DNA of 61,144 nt. Origin: Rhodanobacteraceae bacterium. GTDB taxonomy: Bacteria > Pseudomonadota > Gammaproteobacteria > Xanthomonadales > Rhodanobacteraceae. Under the pieces are notes generated by a model that was not told where the DNA came from, ran no database searches, and saw only the letters and a list, made by a program, of their open reading frames with translations. Position 1 is the stretch's first letter. Every line of letters starts with the position of its first letter. The DNA lies in NCBI GenBank assembly GCA_004299705.1, contig SCQS01000005.1, positions 1 to 61,144 on the forward strand, written 5' to 3'. The translations under genes and the position numbers were made by a program. This document shows positions 35,095 to 44,585 of this stretch, piece after piece.

Positions 35095-36975
35095 CTACTG
35101 CACCGTCGCGGTGTTGTATTTCTGAACCAGCTTCTGGAAGCGCGGATCGGCGCGCAGCGCGGTGTAGAACGGATTGATGGCGAGGTCGTTGCAAGCGATC
35201 GGAGCGGCCGGGCACAGGGTTTCCAATCCTTGCAGCACTGCCCCGTGCTCGCCGAGCGAGGCGTACATCACGATCAGATTTTCCGCCACGTCCGGATTGG
35301 ACTGGTGCCGGCTCAAGCCCTTCAACGCAGCCAGCGCCTGCGGGCGCAGCGCCGGATCGACCACGGCCCGGTACACCAGCCGACCGGTCGTGACCTGTTC
35401 CTGATCCACGGCATTGCCGGGTTTCACGAGATCGAACGCCGCCACCATCTTGGCGTACTGGTGCAACTGCTGATAGGCGTAAGCCAAATAGAACGCGCCA
35501 TCCACGCTCGCGGGATCGAGCCGGACCAGAGCCTGGGTGGCCGTCACCACCTGCGCCCAGTCGCCGAGATCCTGGTCATCCGTGGCGAGATTGTTCCAGG
35601 CGGAGGCGTTGTCGGGATCGAGCTGGGTGGCTTCCTGCTGTTCCGCCACGTTCTGTTTGAGCGGCAGGACGAGGCCGTAATCGAGATGCGCGCCGGCATT
35701 GCTGGGATCGAGCGCCAGCGCCTTCTGGAATTCCGCCTTGGCCTTGGCGCGGTCGGGCGGGTCGCTGGCGGCATCCGCATTGCCGAGCACCACCCAGGCA
35801 TCGGCATTGTGCGGGTCGAGCGCCAGCGCCTTCCCGGCTTCGGCGCGGATCTGCGGCAGCATGGCTTGGAGCGACAGGTCGGAACGCTGGGTCAGGGCGG
35901 ACACCGCGCGCGCCAACAGCGCATGCGCGTCGGCGTAGTTCGGATCGAGCGCGATGGCCGCCTCGAAATCCTTGCGCGCGGCTTCATAACTCGCGGCATC
36001 GAACTTGTCCATCAGCGCGCGGCCCTTCAGCACCAGATCGTGCGCTTGGGGATTGCTGGTGCCGCCTTGGGGCAGGTCGGCCTGCGCGAATTTCACCTGC
36101 AGCGCCTGCGCGATCGCCTGCGACACCTTGTCCTGCACCTTGAAGATGTTGGCGAAGGATTCGTCGTAATGGTGCGACCAGAGCTGCTGGCCGGTGACGG
36201 CGTTCACCAGCTCCGCCGTCACCCGCACCTGATCGCCCTCGTGGGCAATGCTGCCGTTGAGGATGTTGGCGACGTTCAACTGCTGGCCGATGGCGTTGGG
36301 CAGTTCGGTGCTGTCGCGAAAGTGGGCGGCGGTTTCCCACGCGGTCACGCGCAGCGCGGCGTTCTGGCCGAGCGCATCGGTCAGTTCCTCGGTGATGCCG
36401 TCGCTGAAATACTGTTGTTTCGGGTCGCCCGAGAGGTTCTTGAAGGGCAACACCACCAGGGTGTCCTTGGGTGGGTTGAAGGGCGCTGGTGTAGTCTTCG
36501 GCGGTGCGGTTTCGGCAACCGGCGCGCTGGATGCGGCCGTCTTGGCGGCTGACGCGGCGCTGGCCGTGGCCGCGACGGCTTTCGATTCGGTGGCCGGCTC
36601 GGCGTGCCGCAACGCCAGCACCCGCCAGCCCAGCAGCGCCACCGCCACGATCAGGATGCCCATGGTGAGGGCGTTGAGCTTGCGCCCGATCTGGCGGGCC
36701 TCGTGTTCCGGCCTTGCCGCCGGCGAATCGGCGGCCTCGGTGCGGCGGATGCCTTCGGGCGTGATCTCGTAGGCCCACGCCAGCGCCAGCGCGATCGGGA
36801 AACCGATCGCGATCAGCACGACCACGAGCCGCACGTCGGCATTGGGGATGTCGAAGAACGGGAAGACTTGCGTCGCGATCTGCACGATCAGCCAGCCGGC
36901 CACGGCGTAGGCGACCGCCGCGCGCCACACGTGGCGGCGCTTCAGCTCCTCCAAGAAACCGGATTTGTCCGCCAC
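35095..36975 (-). CDS. TPR-repeat membrane protein with FlgO-like domain
   Basis: A 626-residue protein of the adenylate-cyclase/TolB-like TPR type found in many copies in this order. The N-terminus has LKRRHVWRAAVAYAVAGWLI followed by two further hydrophobic segments (about residues 45-70 and 100-120), and a low-complexity Ala/Pro stretch. LPFKNLSGDPKQQYFSDGIT opens a FlgO-like domain, and tetratricopeptide repeats fill the C-terminal half. A GTG start at 36975 fits the family N-terminus. The function is unknown; such proteins often accompany regulators. Its last 13 bases are repeated in the tandem duplication downstream. Confidence 0.75.
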   Translation of the reverse strand: MADKSGFLEELKRRHVWRAAVAYAVAGWLIVQIATQVFPFFDIPNADVRLVVVLIAIGFPIALALAWAYEITPEGIRRTEAADSPAARPEHEARQIGRKLNALTMGILIVAVALLGWRVLALRHAEPATESKAVAATASAASAAKTAASSAPVAETAPPKTTPAPFNPPKDTLVVLPFKNLSGDPKQQYFSDGITEELTDALGQNAALRVTAWETAAHFRDSTELPNAIGQQLNVANILNGSIAHEGDQVRVTAELVNAVTGQQLWSHHYDESFANIFKVQDKVSQAIAQALQVKFAQADLPQGGTSNPQAHDLVLKGRALMDKFDAASYEAARKDFEAAIALDPNYADAHALLARAVSALTQRSDLSLQAMLPQIRAEAGKALALDPHNADAWVVLGNADAASDPPDRAKAKAEFQKALALDPSNAGAHLDYGLVLPLKQNVAEQQEATQLDPDNASAWNNLATDDQDLGDWAQVVTATQALVRLDPASVDGAFYLAYAYQQLHQYAKMVAAFDLVKPGNAVDQEQVTTGRLVYRAVVDPALRPQALAALKGLSRHQSNPDVAENLIVMYASLGEHGAVLQGLETLCPAAPIACNDLAINPFYTALRADPRFQKLVQKYNTATVQ

Positions 36976-37194
36976 ACGCGCCCCGGGATTCCCGCCGGCG
37001 ACAGGCCGGCCTCCAGTTGCGCAGAGTTTCCACCTGCGAGGGCGATCCGCGCAAGCGTTTGGCGCGACAGTCCCCCGGATTGTCGCAAACGCCATTGAGA
37101 CTGAGGCAAGCAGCCGTCCGTGGCGCGCAGCCGTTCGGCGTCCTGCCTCACCCTAGCTTGACGCGCGGGAGTCCACCGGACTCCCGCAAACGCG

Positions 37195-37758
37195 TCAAGC
37201 TCGACCAGCGAATTCGCCCGTCAGCGTATTTACCCACACCTTCTCGCCAGTCTTGATGTATTCCGGAACCTGGATTTCGATGCCGGTGTCGAGCTTGGCG
37301 GGCTTGGTGCGCTTGGTGGCCGACGCGCCTTTCAGTTCCGGCGCGGTGTCCGCGATGGTCAGCGCCACGCTGGTCGGGATCAGCAGCGCGACCGGCGCAT
37401 CGTCGATCAATTGCACGTAATAGCCATCCACGCCTTCGACGATGTAGGGCGCGCTGTCGCCGACAAGATCCGGGTCGAGGGTGTAGGGCGTGTAATCCTC
37501 GGCGTCGAGGAACACGAAGGCGTCGCCGTCCTTGTAGGAATAATTCGCGGCGCGACGGGTCAGTTCCATTTCCTTCAAATCGTCTTCGGCGCGCAGGCTC
37601 AAGTCGAACTTGCGACCGCCCGGAATCGAATACAGCGTGAAGCGGAAGGTGAAGTTGCCGCCGCGCGCGGTCGGCGCACTGCGTTCGAGGTCGCGCACCT
37701 GGTACACGGTGCCGTCGTGTTCGACCACGTTGCCTTTCTTGATGTCGGAAGCTTTCAT
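37195..37758 (-). CDS. yeiP: Elongation factor P-like protein (EfpL/YeiP)
   Basis: Three-domain EF-P paralogue of 187 residues. The N-terminal KOW-like domain has a loop reading [10 protein letters not shown] in place of the lysine-bearing tip of EF-P. This is the pattern of the YeiP/EfpL subfamily, which relieves ribosome stalling without the EpmA/Deoxyhypusine-type modification of EF-P. The OB domains end with [20 protein letters not shown]. The start is ATG at 37758. The upstream frame runs through palindromic repeat and is not protein-like. Confidence 0.9.
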   Translation of the reverse strand: MKASDIKKGNVVEHDGTVYQVRDLERSAPTARGGNFTFRFTLYSIPGGRKFDLSLRAEDDLKEMELTRRAANYSYKDGDAFVFLDAEDYTPYTLDPDLVGDSAPYIVEGVDGYYVQLIDDAPVALLIPTSVALTIADTAPELKGASATKRTKPAKLDTGIEIQVPEYIKTGEKVWVNTLTGEFAGRA

Positions 37759-37792
37759 GAGGTTCGGGACTTGGTAAAAAAACCTGGGGTTG

Positions 37793-37985
37793 TCATTCCG
37801 GGGCCGCCGTGGATTCATCACGGCGGAACCCGGAATCCATGTTGGTTTCGCGAGGGATAGCAGGATCAAAATGGATAAACTCGCCGCCTCCTGCGGCTCG
37901 CCCAGTGGGCCATCGGCTTTGCCGATGTTCGTTCCGGCGTCCTGCCTCCACAGTCGGATCGCGGCTTCGTCGCGTCCGGAATGAC
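37793..37985. repeat. Palindromic GTCATTCCGG repeat cluster upstream of yeiP
   Basis: GTCATTCCGGGGCCGCCGTG and CACGGCGGAACCCGGAATCC form an extended hairpin at 37793-37840. A further CGTCCGGAATGAC copy in inverse orientation is at about 37973-37985. This is a dispersed palindromic family distinct from the ATTCCC-N8-GGGAAT repeat at 13.1-13.5 kb. It occupies the gap between yeiP and the upstream dehydrogenase gene. Confidence 0.65.
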
Positions 37986-37991
37986 GACAAG

Positions 37992-38759
37992 TTATTTGGG
38001 GGCAAGTCTTACGGCGCCATCCAGCCGGATCGTTTCGCCGTTTAGGTAGCGGTTGCCGAGGATGAACGCGACTGTCTGCGCGAACTCTTCCGGCTTGCCG
38101 AGCCGCGAAGGGAAGGGGATGGATGCCGACAGCGATTCCTGCACCTGCGGCGGCATGCCGTCCACCATCGGCGTCCAGAAGATGCCGGGGGCGATGGTCA
38201 TCACGCGGATGCCGAAGCGCGACAGTTCGCGCGCCATCGGCAGGGTCATGCCGACCACGCCGCCTTTCGATGCCGAATACGCGGCCTGCCCGATCTGGCC
38301 CTCGTAGGCCGCGACCGAGGCGGTGTTGACGATCACGCCGCGTTCGCCGTCCTCGCCGGGCTCGTTGGACTGCATCAGCGCGGCGCCGGCCTTAGCGACA
38401 TTGAAGCTGCCGATGAGGTTCACCATCACGGTGCCGGCGAAATTCTTGAGCGGCATCGGGCCCTCCTTGCCCAGCACGCGGCCGGCGCCGAGGATGCCGG
38501 CGCAGTTCATCACGAAGTTGAGCCCGTCCATTGCTGCGTGCGCGGCGGCGACGTTGGCGGTGACACCGTCCTCGCTGGTGACGTCGGTCTTGAAAAAACG
38601 CGCGGCGTCGCCGAGTTCCATCGCGGCGGCCTGGCCCTTCTCTTCGTTGACGTCGAACAGGGTGACCTTGCCGCCGTGGGCGGCGAGGTGTTGCGCGACC
38701 GCGTGGCCGAGCCCGGACGCGCCGCCGGTGACGATGGCCTTGACCTGATCGAGTTGCAT
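37992..38759 (-). CDS. Short-chain 3-hydroxyacyl-CoA dehydrogenase
   Basis: SDR-family dehydrogenase of 255 residues resembling HSD17B10-type 2-methyl-3-hydroxybutyryl-CoA/3-hydroxyacyl-CoA dehydrogenases. The NAD loop is [18 protein letters not shown] is present, and the catalytic Ser-Tyr-Lys lies in [20 protein letters not shown] followed by ASKGG. The role in isoleucine or fatty acyl-CoA oxidation fits the leucine-catabolism genes further right. Start ATG at 38759. Confidence 0.85.
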   Translation of the reverse strand: MQLDQVKAIVTGGASGLGHAVAQHLAAHGGKVTLFDVNEEKGQAAAMELGDAARFFKTDVTSEDGVTANVAAAHAAMDGLNFVMNCAGILGAGRVLGKEGPMPLKNFAGTVMVNLIGSFNVAKAGAALMQSNEPGEDGERGVIVNTASVAAYEGQIGQAAYSASKGGVVGMTLPMARELSRFGIRVMTIAPGIFWTPMVDGMPPQVQESLSASIPFPSRLGKPEEFAQTVAFILGNRYLNGETIRLDGAVRLAPK

Positions 38760-38814
38760 GCCTCTGCTCCGTCCTGTGCAAACCGGTCATTGTAATGGAG
38801 CTGCAAAGGTCTTT

Positions 38815-38936
38815 TGACACGGATCAGACCGGATCAAGGCGGATCGAGAAAAGCCGCCCCGGCTGCACGAATGGTCCGTCCGCCCGTGAATCATGCAGAT
38901 GCTCCATCCGTGTCCATCCGCACTTATCCGTGTCGA
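38815..38936. repeat. Stand-alone ATCCGTGT inverted repeat
   Basis: The left end reads GACACGGATCAGACCGGATC and the right end ATCCGTGTCCATCC...TTATCCGTGTCG, in inverse orientation, with about 60 bases between. The same units bracket the GxxExxY gene at 44.1-44.6 kb, but here there is no gene inside. It looks like a short non-coding relative of that unit. Confidence 0.65.
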
Positions 38937-38969
38937 ATGCTTTTCGCTTTCGTCAGGAGAGCGTCGGCG

Positions 38970-39464
38970 TCACAACGCGCGGATGAACCAGCGGTCGCAG
39001 CCGTGGTGGCCGGTTTTGCCTATCGGCGAACACAGGGGCGTGAAGCCGTGCTTGCGATACAGCGCCTGCGCCGCGTCCATGCCGGTCAGGGTTTCGAGGT
39101 AACAGCGCTTGAAACCGAATCCGCAGGCGGTTTCGAGGCAGCGCGTGATCATTGCGTTGCCCGCGCCGAGTCCACGTGCTTCGGGCAGGAAATACATCTT
39201 GCGCAGTTCGCAGATGTCCGGTTCCGCGTGTTGCAACGGTGCCACGCCACCGCCACCCACGACTTTGCCGCCGACCTCGACCACGAAATAGGCGCTGCGA
39301 GGCTGCGCATAAGCGGCGCTCATCGCGCCGACTTCGGCGTCGTGGATCGCGAAACCCGCGCCGCCGGCGCCGAATTCCGGCATCACGCTGCGGATGATCG
39401 CGGCGACTGCGGCGTCGTCTCGCGGTTCGATCGGCCGAAGAAAAAAACCGGGGTCAGAGTGCAC
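38970..39464 (-). CDS. GNAT-family N-acetyltransferase with repeat-derived start
   Basis: GCN5-related acetyltransferase of about 164 residues. FLRPIEPRDDAAVAAIIR opens the domain, and the acetyl-CoA loop is seen near LPEARGLGAGNAMITRCLE. No ATG lies at the domain start. The nearest in-frame start is GTG at 39462-39464 inside a GGGGTCAGAGT-type repeat, preceded by GGAGG and four A residues. The protein would begin VHSDPGFFLRPIEPRDD, its first seven residues coming from the repeat. A longer frame from 39527 exists, also made of repeat. The acetylated substrate is unknown. Confidence 0.75.
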   Translation of the reverse strand: MHSDPGFFLRPIEPRDDAAVAAIIRSVMPEFGAGGAGFAIHDAEVGAMSAAYAQPRSAYFVVEVGGKVVGGGGVAPLQHAEPDICELRKMYFLPEARGLGAGNAMITRCLETACGFGFKRCYLETLTGMDAAQALYRKHGFTPLCSPIGKTGHHGCDRWFIRAL

Positions 39465-39564
39465 TTTTCCTCCAGGAACCGAATAGGGGGTCAGAGTGCA
39501 CTTTTCATGGCGACTGCCGCACGACATGCAGTCTTTGAAGAAAAGTGCACTCTGACCCCGGTTT
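39445..39564. repeat. Cluster of three GGGGTCAGAGTGCACTTTT elements
   Basis: Two copies run on the plus strand (39445-39468 and 39484-39505) and one inverted copy (39541-39564) closes the unit. The left copy covers the start of the GNAT gene, and the right copy touches the stop codon of HMG-CoA lyase at 39564-39566. The element is shared with 56228-56312, 58914-58996 and 59616-59707. Confidence 0.85.
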
Positions 39565-40460
39565 CATTCACCCATGCGTGCGCGGGTAACGCGGCTGCTG
39601 GTCGGCTTGCCGAGTTGCTGCGCCAGCCACCAGCCGGTTTCAATCAGCTTGTCGAGGTCGACGCCGGTTTCGATGCCCATGCCGTTCAACATGTAGGCGA
39701 CGTCTTCGCTGGCGACGTTGCCGGTGGCGCCCTTGGCATAGGGGCAGCCGCCGGTGCCGGATACCGAACTGTCCACCACCCGCACGCCTTCCTCCAGGCA
39801 CACCAGGATGTTGGCGAGCGCCTGGTCGTAGGTGTCGTGGAAGTGCACGGCCAGCGCCTTCATCGGCACCTCGTGCGATACCGCGCGCAACATCTCGCGC
39901 GCCTTCAGCGGCGTGCCGACGCCGATCGTGTCGCCCAGCGAGATTTCGTCGCAGCCGAGTTCGTAGAGCCGCTTGGAGACGCGCACCACGTCGCTGACCG
40001 GCACGTCGCCCTGGTAGGGACAACCCAGCACGGTGGACACGTAACCGCGCACGCGTACGCCTTCGGCGCGGGCGCGCTCCAGTACCGGGCGGAAGCGTTC
40101 GATGGATTCGTCGATGGATGCGTTGATGTTCTTCTGGTTGAACGCCTCGCTCGCGGCCGTGAACACCGCGATGCTGGTGACGCCACAGGCGCGCGCGCGC
40201 TCGTAACCCTGCATGTTGGGCACCAGCGCCGGATAGTCGACGCCGGGTTTGCGCTTGATGCCCGCATAGACTTCTTCGGCGTCGGCCAGTTGCGGCACCC
40301 ATTTCGGGCTGACGAAGCTGGTCGCCTCGATGGTTTCCAGGCCGCAGCCGGACAGGCGATCGATCAGCTCGACCTTGACCGGCGTCGGGATCACGGTCTT
40401 TTCGTTCTGAAGGCCGTCGCGTGCGCCGACTTCGACGATGCGGACATGGTTGGGAAGCAT
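39564..40460 (-). CDS. mvaB: Hydroxymethylglutaryl-CoA lyase
   Basis: TIM-barrel lyase that splits HMG-CoA to acetyl-CoA and acetoacetate, the last step of leucine degradation. The 298-residue protein has VRIVEVGARDGLQNE, the metal-binding HFHDT and the catalytic cysteine block SVSGTGGCPYAKGATGNVA. The ATG at 40460 matches the family start; a TTG seven codons upstream is possible. The stop codon overlaps a repeat element. It fits with the carboxylase and hydratase genes further right. Confidence 0.95.
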   Translation of the reverse strand: MLPNHVRIVEVGARDGLQNEKTVIPTPVKVELIDRLSGCGLETIEATSFVSPKWVPQLADAEEVYAGIKRKPGVDYPALVPNMQGYERARACGVTSIAVFTAASEAFNQKNINASIDESIERFRPVLERARAEGVRVRGYVSTVLGCPYQGDVPVSDVVRVSKRLYELGCDEISLGDTIGVGTPLKAREMLRAVSHEVPMKALAVHFHDTYDQALANILVCLEEGVRVVDSSVSGTGGCPYAKGATGNVASEDVAYMLNGMGIETGVDLDKLIETGWWLAQQLGKPTSSRVTRARMGE

Positions 40461-40525
40461 GCGGGATCCAGATTCGGGCAAAAAGCAAGCGGATGCCTTG
40501 CCAGCGCACCCGCGAAGACGTCACG

Positions 40526-42145
40526 ATGCAACGTCCAAGACATGTAAATGATGCCATGACCGGCGGATTGCAAGAACTGGATGCGGACTCGCGGGCGCGT
40601 TTCGAGCGCGCCGCGCAGGCATTGGCAGCCGGCAACCTGCGCGAATCCGATGCGTTGTCGCGCGGATTGCTCGAACGCCATCCCGGGCAATCCGATGTAT
40701 TGCACCTGGTTGCCGGAGTGCGCGCACGGCTTGGCAATCATGCCGGCGCGTTGCAAGCCATCCGGCGCGCCTTGGCGACCCGCCCCGATGACGCGGCGTT
40801 TTTGTGCACGTTCGCGGGCCAACTCGCGGCGGTCGGCCAGCTCGACGACGCGCTCGCAACGCTGCGGCGCGCGTGTGGCCTGCAACCTGGGCTCGCGATG
40901 GCTTGGTACAACCTAGGCGTGCTGAGCGTGCGGGCAATGCGTTTCGACGAGGCCGACGCGGCCTTGCGCAGGGCGATCGAGCTTGCGCCCGACCATCTGC
41001 AGGCGCGCCTGCAACGCGCCGACTTGGCGAAGATGTCCGGCCGCGACGATGACGCCAGGGCAGCGTATCGCGCGGTGCTCGGCAAGCACCCGGCTTGCGG
41101 CGATGCGTGGTGGGGTTTGTCCGACATCAGGCAAGCCGGGCTGGGGGAGGACGACATCCCGGCCATGCAAGCCGCGATGCGCGCGCGGGACGCCAGCGAA
41201 CGCGATCGTATCGCGCTCGGTTTCAGCATCGCGCGGCTGCTGGATCGAAGCAATCGCTGCGCGGAGGCGATGGCCGTGCTCAAGGAAACCCACGCGCATG
41301 CGCAACGATTGCAGCCATGGGATACCGCGATGTTCGCGCGCGGCGTGGATGCGATCCTCGCCGCCTTTCCACCGGCGGAAGATGCGGCATCGCCGGCGGA
41401 GCTTGGCAAGGGCGTGATCTTCATCGCCAGCTTGCCGCGTTCGGGATCGACCCTTGCCGAGCAGATGCTGGCATCGCATTCGCGCGTCGAGGGTGCCGGC
41501 GAACTGCAGGATCTGCCGCAGGTGCTGCTGGAAGAATCCACGCGGCGCGGGCAGCACTACCCGGCATGGGTGGCGTCGATGTCACCCGAAGATTGGCGGC
41601 GCCTGGGCGAGCGTTACCTCGCGCGCACCGCGCGCTGGCGGCGCCAGAAGACATTCCATGTCGACAAGCTTCCGGGCAACTGGCTGCACGTGGGCGCGAT
41701 CCGCGCGATGCTGCCGGGTGCCAAGGTTGTCGTGTGTCGGCGCGATCCGCTCGAAACCTGTTTTTCCTGCTGGCGCCAGTACATGACCGCGGCCGGGCAG
41801 GGCTGGACGCACCGCTTCGAAGACTTGGCTGCGTACTGGAACGGATTCGACCGCGCCGTGCGACATTGGCAGCAGGCGCTTCCGGGATTCGTGCATGTGC
41901 AACAGTACGAGCACGTGATCGCCGACCCCGCGGTCACGCTGCGCGCGTTGCTGGATTATTGCGGGCTGCCCTTCGAGCAAGCCTGCCTGGAATTCCACCG
42001 CAACCCGCGCGAGGTGCGCTCACCCAGCGCCATGCAGGTGCGCGAGCCGCTCAAGCGCGATACCGCGCGCGCTTCGCGCTACGGTGCCTTGCTGGACCCC
42101 TTGCGGGCGGCCCTGGGTTTCGTGGACATCATGAGCGCCCATTGA
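40526..42145 (+). CDS. TPR-sulfotransferase fusion protein
   Basis: A 539-residue protein with N-terminal tetratricopeptide repeats (about residues 20-260) and a C-terminal sulfotransferase-fold domain. The 5'-phosphosulfate loop is FIASLPRSGSTLAEQML and the 3'-phosphate site is VVVCRRDPLETCFSCWRQ. Such fusions are widespread in Proteobacteria, and acceptors are mostly unknown. The ATG at 40526 is used; an in-frame ATG at 40556 is an alternative. It is convergent with the carboxylase gene, with 15 bases between stops. Confidence 0.82.
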   Translation: MQRPRHVNDAMTGGLQELDADSRARFERAAQALAAGNLRESDALSRGLLERHPGQSDVLHLVAGVRARLGNHAGALQAIRRALATRPDDAAFLCTFAGQLAAVGQLDDALATLRRACGLQPGLAMAWYNLGVLSVRAMRFDEADAALRRAIELAPDHLQARLQRADLAKMSGRDDDARAAYRAVLGKHPACGDAWWGLSDIRQAGLGEDDIPAMQAAMRARDASERDRIALGFSIARLLDRSNRCAEAMAVLKETHAHAQRLQPWDTAMFARGVDAILAAFPPAEDAASPAELGKGVIFIASLPRSGSTLAEQMLASHSRVEGAGELQDLPQVLLEESTRRGQHYPAWVASMSPEDWRRLGERYLARTARWRRQKTFHVDKLPGNWLHVGAIRAMLPGAKVVVCRRDPLETCFSCWRQYMTAAGQGWTHRFEDLAAYWNGFDRAVRHWQQALPGFVHVQQYEHVIADPAVTLRALLDYCGLPFEQACLEFHRNPREVRSPSAMQVREPLKRDTARASRYGALLDPLRAALGFVDIMSAH

Positions 42146-42160
42146 CTGCGGAGCGTGTGG

Positions 42161-44149
42161 CTATTCCGCGAAACGCACCAGCACTGCATCGGCTTCCACG
42201 AAATCGCCGGCGGCCGCGGATACGGCTTCGATGACGCCCGCGCGCGGTGCCTTGAGCGACAGCTCCATCTTCATCGCTTCCATCACCAGCAATTCCTGTC
42301 CGGCGTCGACCTTGTCGCCGGCCTTGGCCTTGACCAGCACGATGCGGCCCGGCATCGGCGCGATGATCTGGTTGCCCGACGCACTGTCGCCGGTTTCCCA
42401 TACGAACGCCGGGACCCGCTCGAAACGCCAGCGGATGCCCTCGGCATCGTGCAGCAATACGCGGGCTGCGTCTGCACGCACGTCGATGCGCTGTGCTTCG
42501 CCGTCGAAGCGCGCCGACAGCGTGTGCCCATCCCAGCGCGCGGATTCGACGGTGCACGATGCCTCGCCGCATTGCAGCCGGTAGTTGCCGGCATCGCCCC
42601 AGGCTTCGACGACGTGGCGCTGGTCGTGCACGGACAACGCCACCAGCCGCTTGCCCGCGTGGCCGACGCGCCAGGCGTCGGCGCGGTTCCACGGCGAATG
42701 CGGGTCGGCCGCTTCGCTCGTGACGTGGCATTCCCCGTGCAGCAGGGTCGCGACCGCGGCCGCGCACACGACGCGCTGGTCGGGTTGCGCGGCGCCGGCG
42801 ACGAATTCATCCAGGTGCCGATCCAGATAGCCGGTGTCGATGCGATGTTCGATGACCGAAGGGTGCCGCACCAGGCGCTCCAGGAATGCGACGTTGGATT
42901 TGGGGCCGACGATTTCGCAGCCGGCCAGCGCCTCGCGCATGCGCTGCAGCGCCGAGGGGCGGTCCACGTCCCACACGATCAGTTTCGCGATCATGGGGTC
43001 GTAGAAGATCGTCACTGTATCGCCTTGGATCACGCCGCCATCGAGACGCACGTGTGCCGAGGGTTCGGGCAAGCGCAGCCGCACGAGCCTGCCCGAACTG
43101 GGCAGGAAGCCGTGGTCCGGATCCTCGGCGTACAGGCGCGCCTCGATGGCGTGCCCATGCGAGTGGATTTGTTCCTGCGTCATTGGCAGCGGTTCGCCAT
43201 TCGCGACGCGCAACTGCCATTCCACGAGGTCGATGCCGTGCGTCATCTCGGTGACCGGGTGCTCGACTTGCAGGCGCGTGTTCATTTCCATGAAGTGGAA
43301 ATCGCCTTGCGGCCCGACGATGAATTCGACAGTTCCCGCGCCAACGTAGTTGACGGCCTTGGCCGCCGCGACCGCGGCGGCGCCCATTGCGGCGCGACGT
43401 TCCGGTGTCAGGAACGGCGAAGGTGTTTCCTCCAGCACCTTCTGGTAACGCCGTTGCGCCGTGCATTCACGCTCGTCGATGTGGATGACGTTGCCATGGC
43501 GATCGCCGAATACCTGGAACTCGATGTGGCGCGGGTGCTCGATGTAACGTTCCAGCAGCATCGCGGCGTCGCCGAACGCGGCCTTGGCGACGCGTTGCGC
43601 GGTCGCCAACGCTTCCGGGAATTCGGCATCCGATCGGACGATCTGCATGCCCTTGCCGCCGCCGCCCATCGAGGGTTTCAGCAGCAGCGGGTAGCCGATC
43701 TGGTGCGCCTGCTGCGCGAGGAACGCGTTGTCCTGGTTGTCGCCGTCGTAACCGGGTACCAGCGGCACGTCGTGCTTGGCCATCAGATGCTTGGCCGCGG
43801 CCTTGGAACCCATCGCCTCGATGCTTTCCGGATCGGGGCCGATGAACACCAGGCCGGCGTCCTTGCAGGCGCGCGAGAAGCCGGTGTTTTCGGACAGGAA
43901 GCCGTAGCCCGGATGCACCGCTTCCGCGCTGGTCTTCTTCGCGACTTCGATGATCGCGTCGCCGCGCAGGTACGACTCGTCCGGACGCGAGCCGCCGATG
44001 TGCCATGCTTCGTCGGCCAGACGCACGTGCTGCGCGTCTTTGTCGGCATCGGAATACACCGCGATGGTATGGATGCCGAGCCGGCGGCAGGTGCGGATCA
44101 CGCGGCAGGCGATTTCGCCGCGGTTGGCGATCAGGATCCTATCGAACAT
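42161..44149 (-). CDS. liuD: Methylcrotonyl-CoA carboxylase, biotin-containing subunit
   Basis: Biotin carboxylase plus biotin carrier protein, 662 residues. ILIANRGEIACRVIRT opens the carboxylase domain; the ATP-grasp loop is KPSMGGGGKGM, and the block FMEMNTRLQVEHPVTE is present. The biotinyl lysine is Lys627 in VMEAMKMEL. The ATG at 44149 gives the normal N-terminus; a GTG four codons upstream lies in repeat. Leucine specificity is inferred from context with liuB, liuC and mvaB; propionyl-CoA carboxylase is the main alternative. Confidence 0.88.
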   Translation of the reverse strand: MFDRILIANRGEIACRVIRTCRRLGIHTIAVYSDADKDAQHVRLADEAWHIGGSRPDESYLRGDAIIEVAKKTSAEAVHPGYGFLSENTGFSRACKDAGLVFIGPDPESIEAMGSKAAAKHLMAKHDVPLVPGYDGDNQDNAFLAQQAHQIGYPLLLKPSMGGGGKGMQIVRSDAEFPEALATAQRVAKAAFGDAAMLLERYIEHPRHIEFQVFGDRHGNVIHIDERECTAQRRYQKVLEETPSPFLTPERRAAMGAAAVAAAKAVNYVGAGTVEFIVGPQGDFHFMEMNTRLQVEHPVTEMTHGIDLVEWQLRVANGEPLPMTQEQIHSHGHAIEARLYAEDPDHGFLPSSGRLVRLRLPEPSAHVRLDGGVIQGDTVTIFYDPMIAKLIVWDVDRPSALQRMREALAGCEIVGPKSNVAFLERLVRHPSVIEHRIDTGYLDRHLDEFVAGAAQPDQRVVCAAAVATLLHGECHVTSEAADPHSPWNRADAWRVGHAGKRLVALSVHDQRHVVEAWGDAGNYRLQCGEASCTVESARWDGHTLSARFDGEAQRIDVRADAARVLLHDAEGIRWRFERVPAFVWETGDSASGNQIIAPMPGRIVLVKAKAGDKVDAGQELLVMEAMKMELSLKAPRAGVIEAVSAAAGDFVEADAVLVRFAE

Positions 44150-44585
44150 TTTTTTCGACACGGATCAACGCGGATGAACACGGATAAGACATGTTGAATA
44201 TTCTCCTCTTGAATTGCGGGCGTTGGCCGAAATTCACCAACAGCCCGACGTTGTATCCAGTGGCCTTGAGATAGTTGACCAGTTGTGTCTCATGAGCCTT
44301 CACGATCTGCGAAACAGCCTTGACCTCCACCACCAGTCTGCTGGCAACGAGCAGATCCACGCGGAACTGTTCGACGATCGAGCGTCGGAAACGAACGTCC
44401 AGCGGGACCTGTTGGGCAACTTCCAGCCCGGCATCGCGCAGGGCGATGCAGAATGCATTCTCGTACACGCTTTCCAGGAATCCACTGCCGAGTTCATTGT
44501 AAACATCGTAAAAAACACCTATCACCTTGTCGGTAAGTGGGGCGTCGACGAGTCGCGATTCGCCGTTTGTTCTATCCGTGTCCAT
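44139..44585 (-). CDS. GxxExxY protein (PD-(D/E)XK-like)
   Basis: Small protein of the GxxExxY family, 148 residues. The name motif appears as LGSGFLESVYENAF, and VDLLVASRLVVEVKAV carries the D..E.K pattern of restriction-endonuclease-like folds. The first residues (MDTDR) and the last ~18 are encoded by flanking ATCCGTGT repeats. Those repeats sit in inverse orientation at 44156-44188 and 44570-44604. The 3' end overlaps the start of liuD by 11 bases. The function is unknown; members are often found in such repeats. Confidence 0.82.
   Translation of the reverse strand: MDTDRTNGESRLVDAPLTDKVIGVFYDVYNELGSGFLESVYENAFCIALRDAGLEVAQQVPLDVRFRRSIVEQFRVDLLVASRLVVEVKAVSQIVKAHETQLVNYLKATGYNVGLLVNFGQRPQFKRRIFNMSYPCSSALIRVEKNVR
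44156..44188. repeat. Left ATCCGTGT-type repeat of the GxxExxY unit
   Basis: Reads CGACACGGATCAACGCGGAT then GAACACGGATAAG, i.e. three spaced ACACGGAT-like units. It covers the C-terminal codons of the GxxExxY gene and lies just upstream of the liuD start at 44149. Confidence 0.75.
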
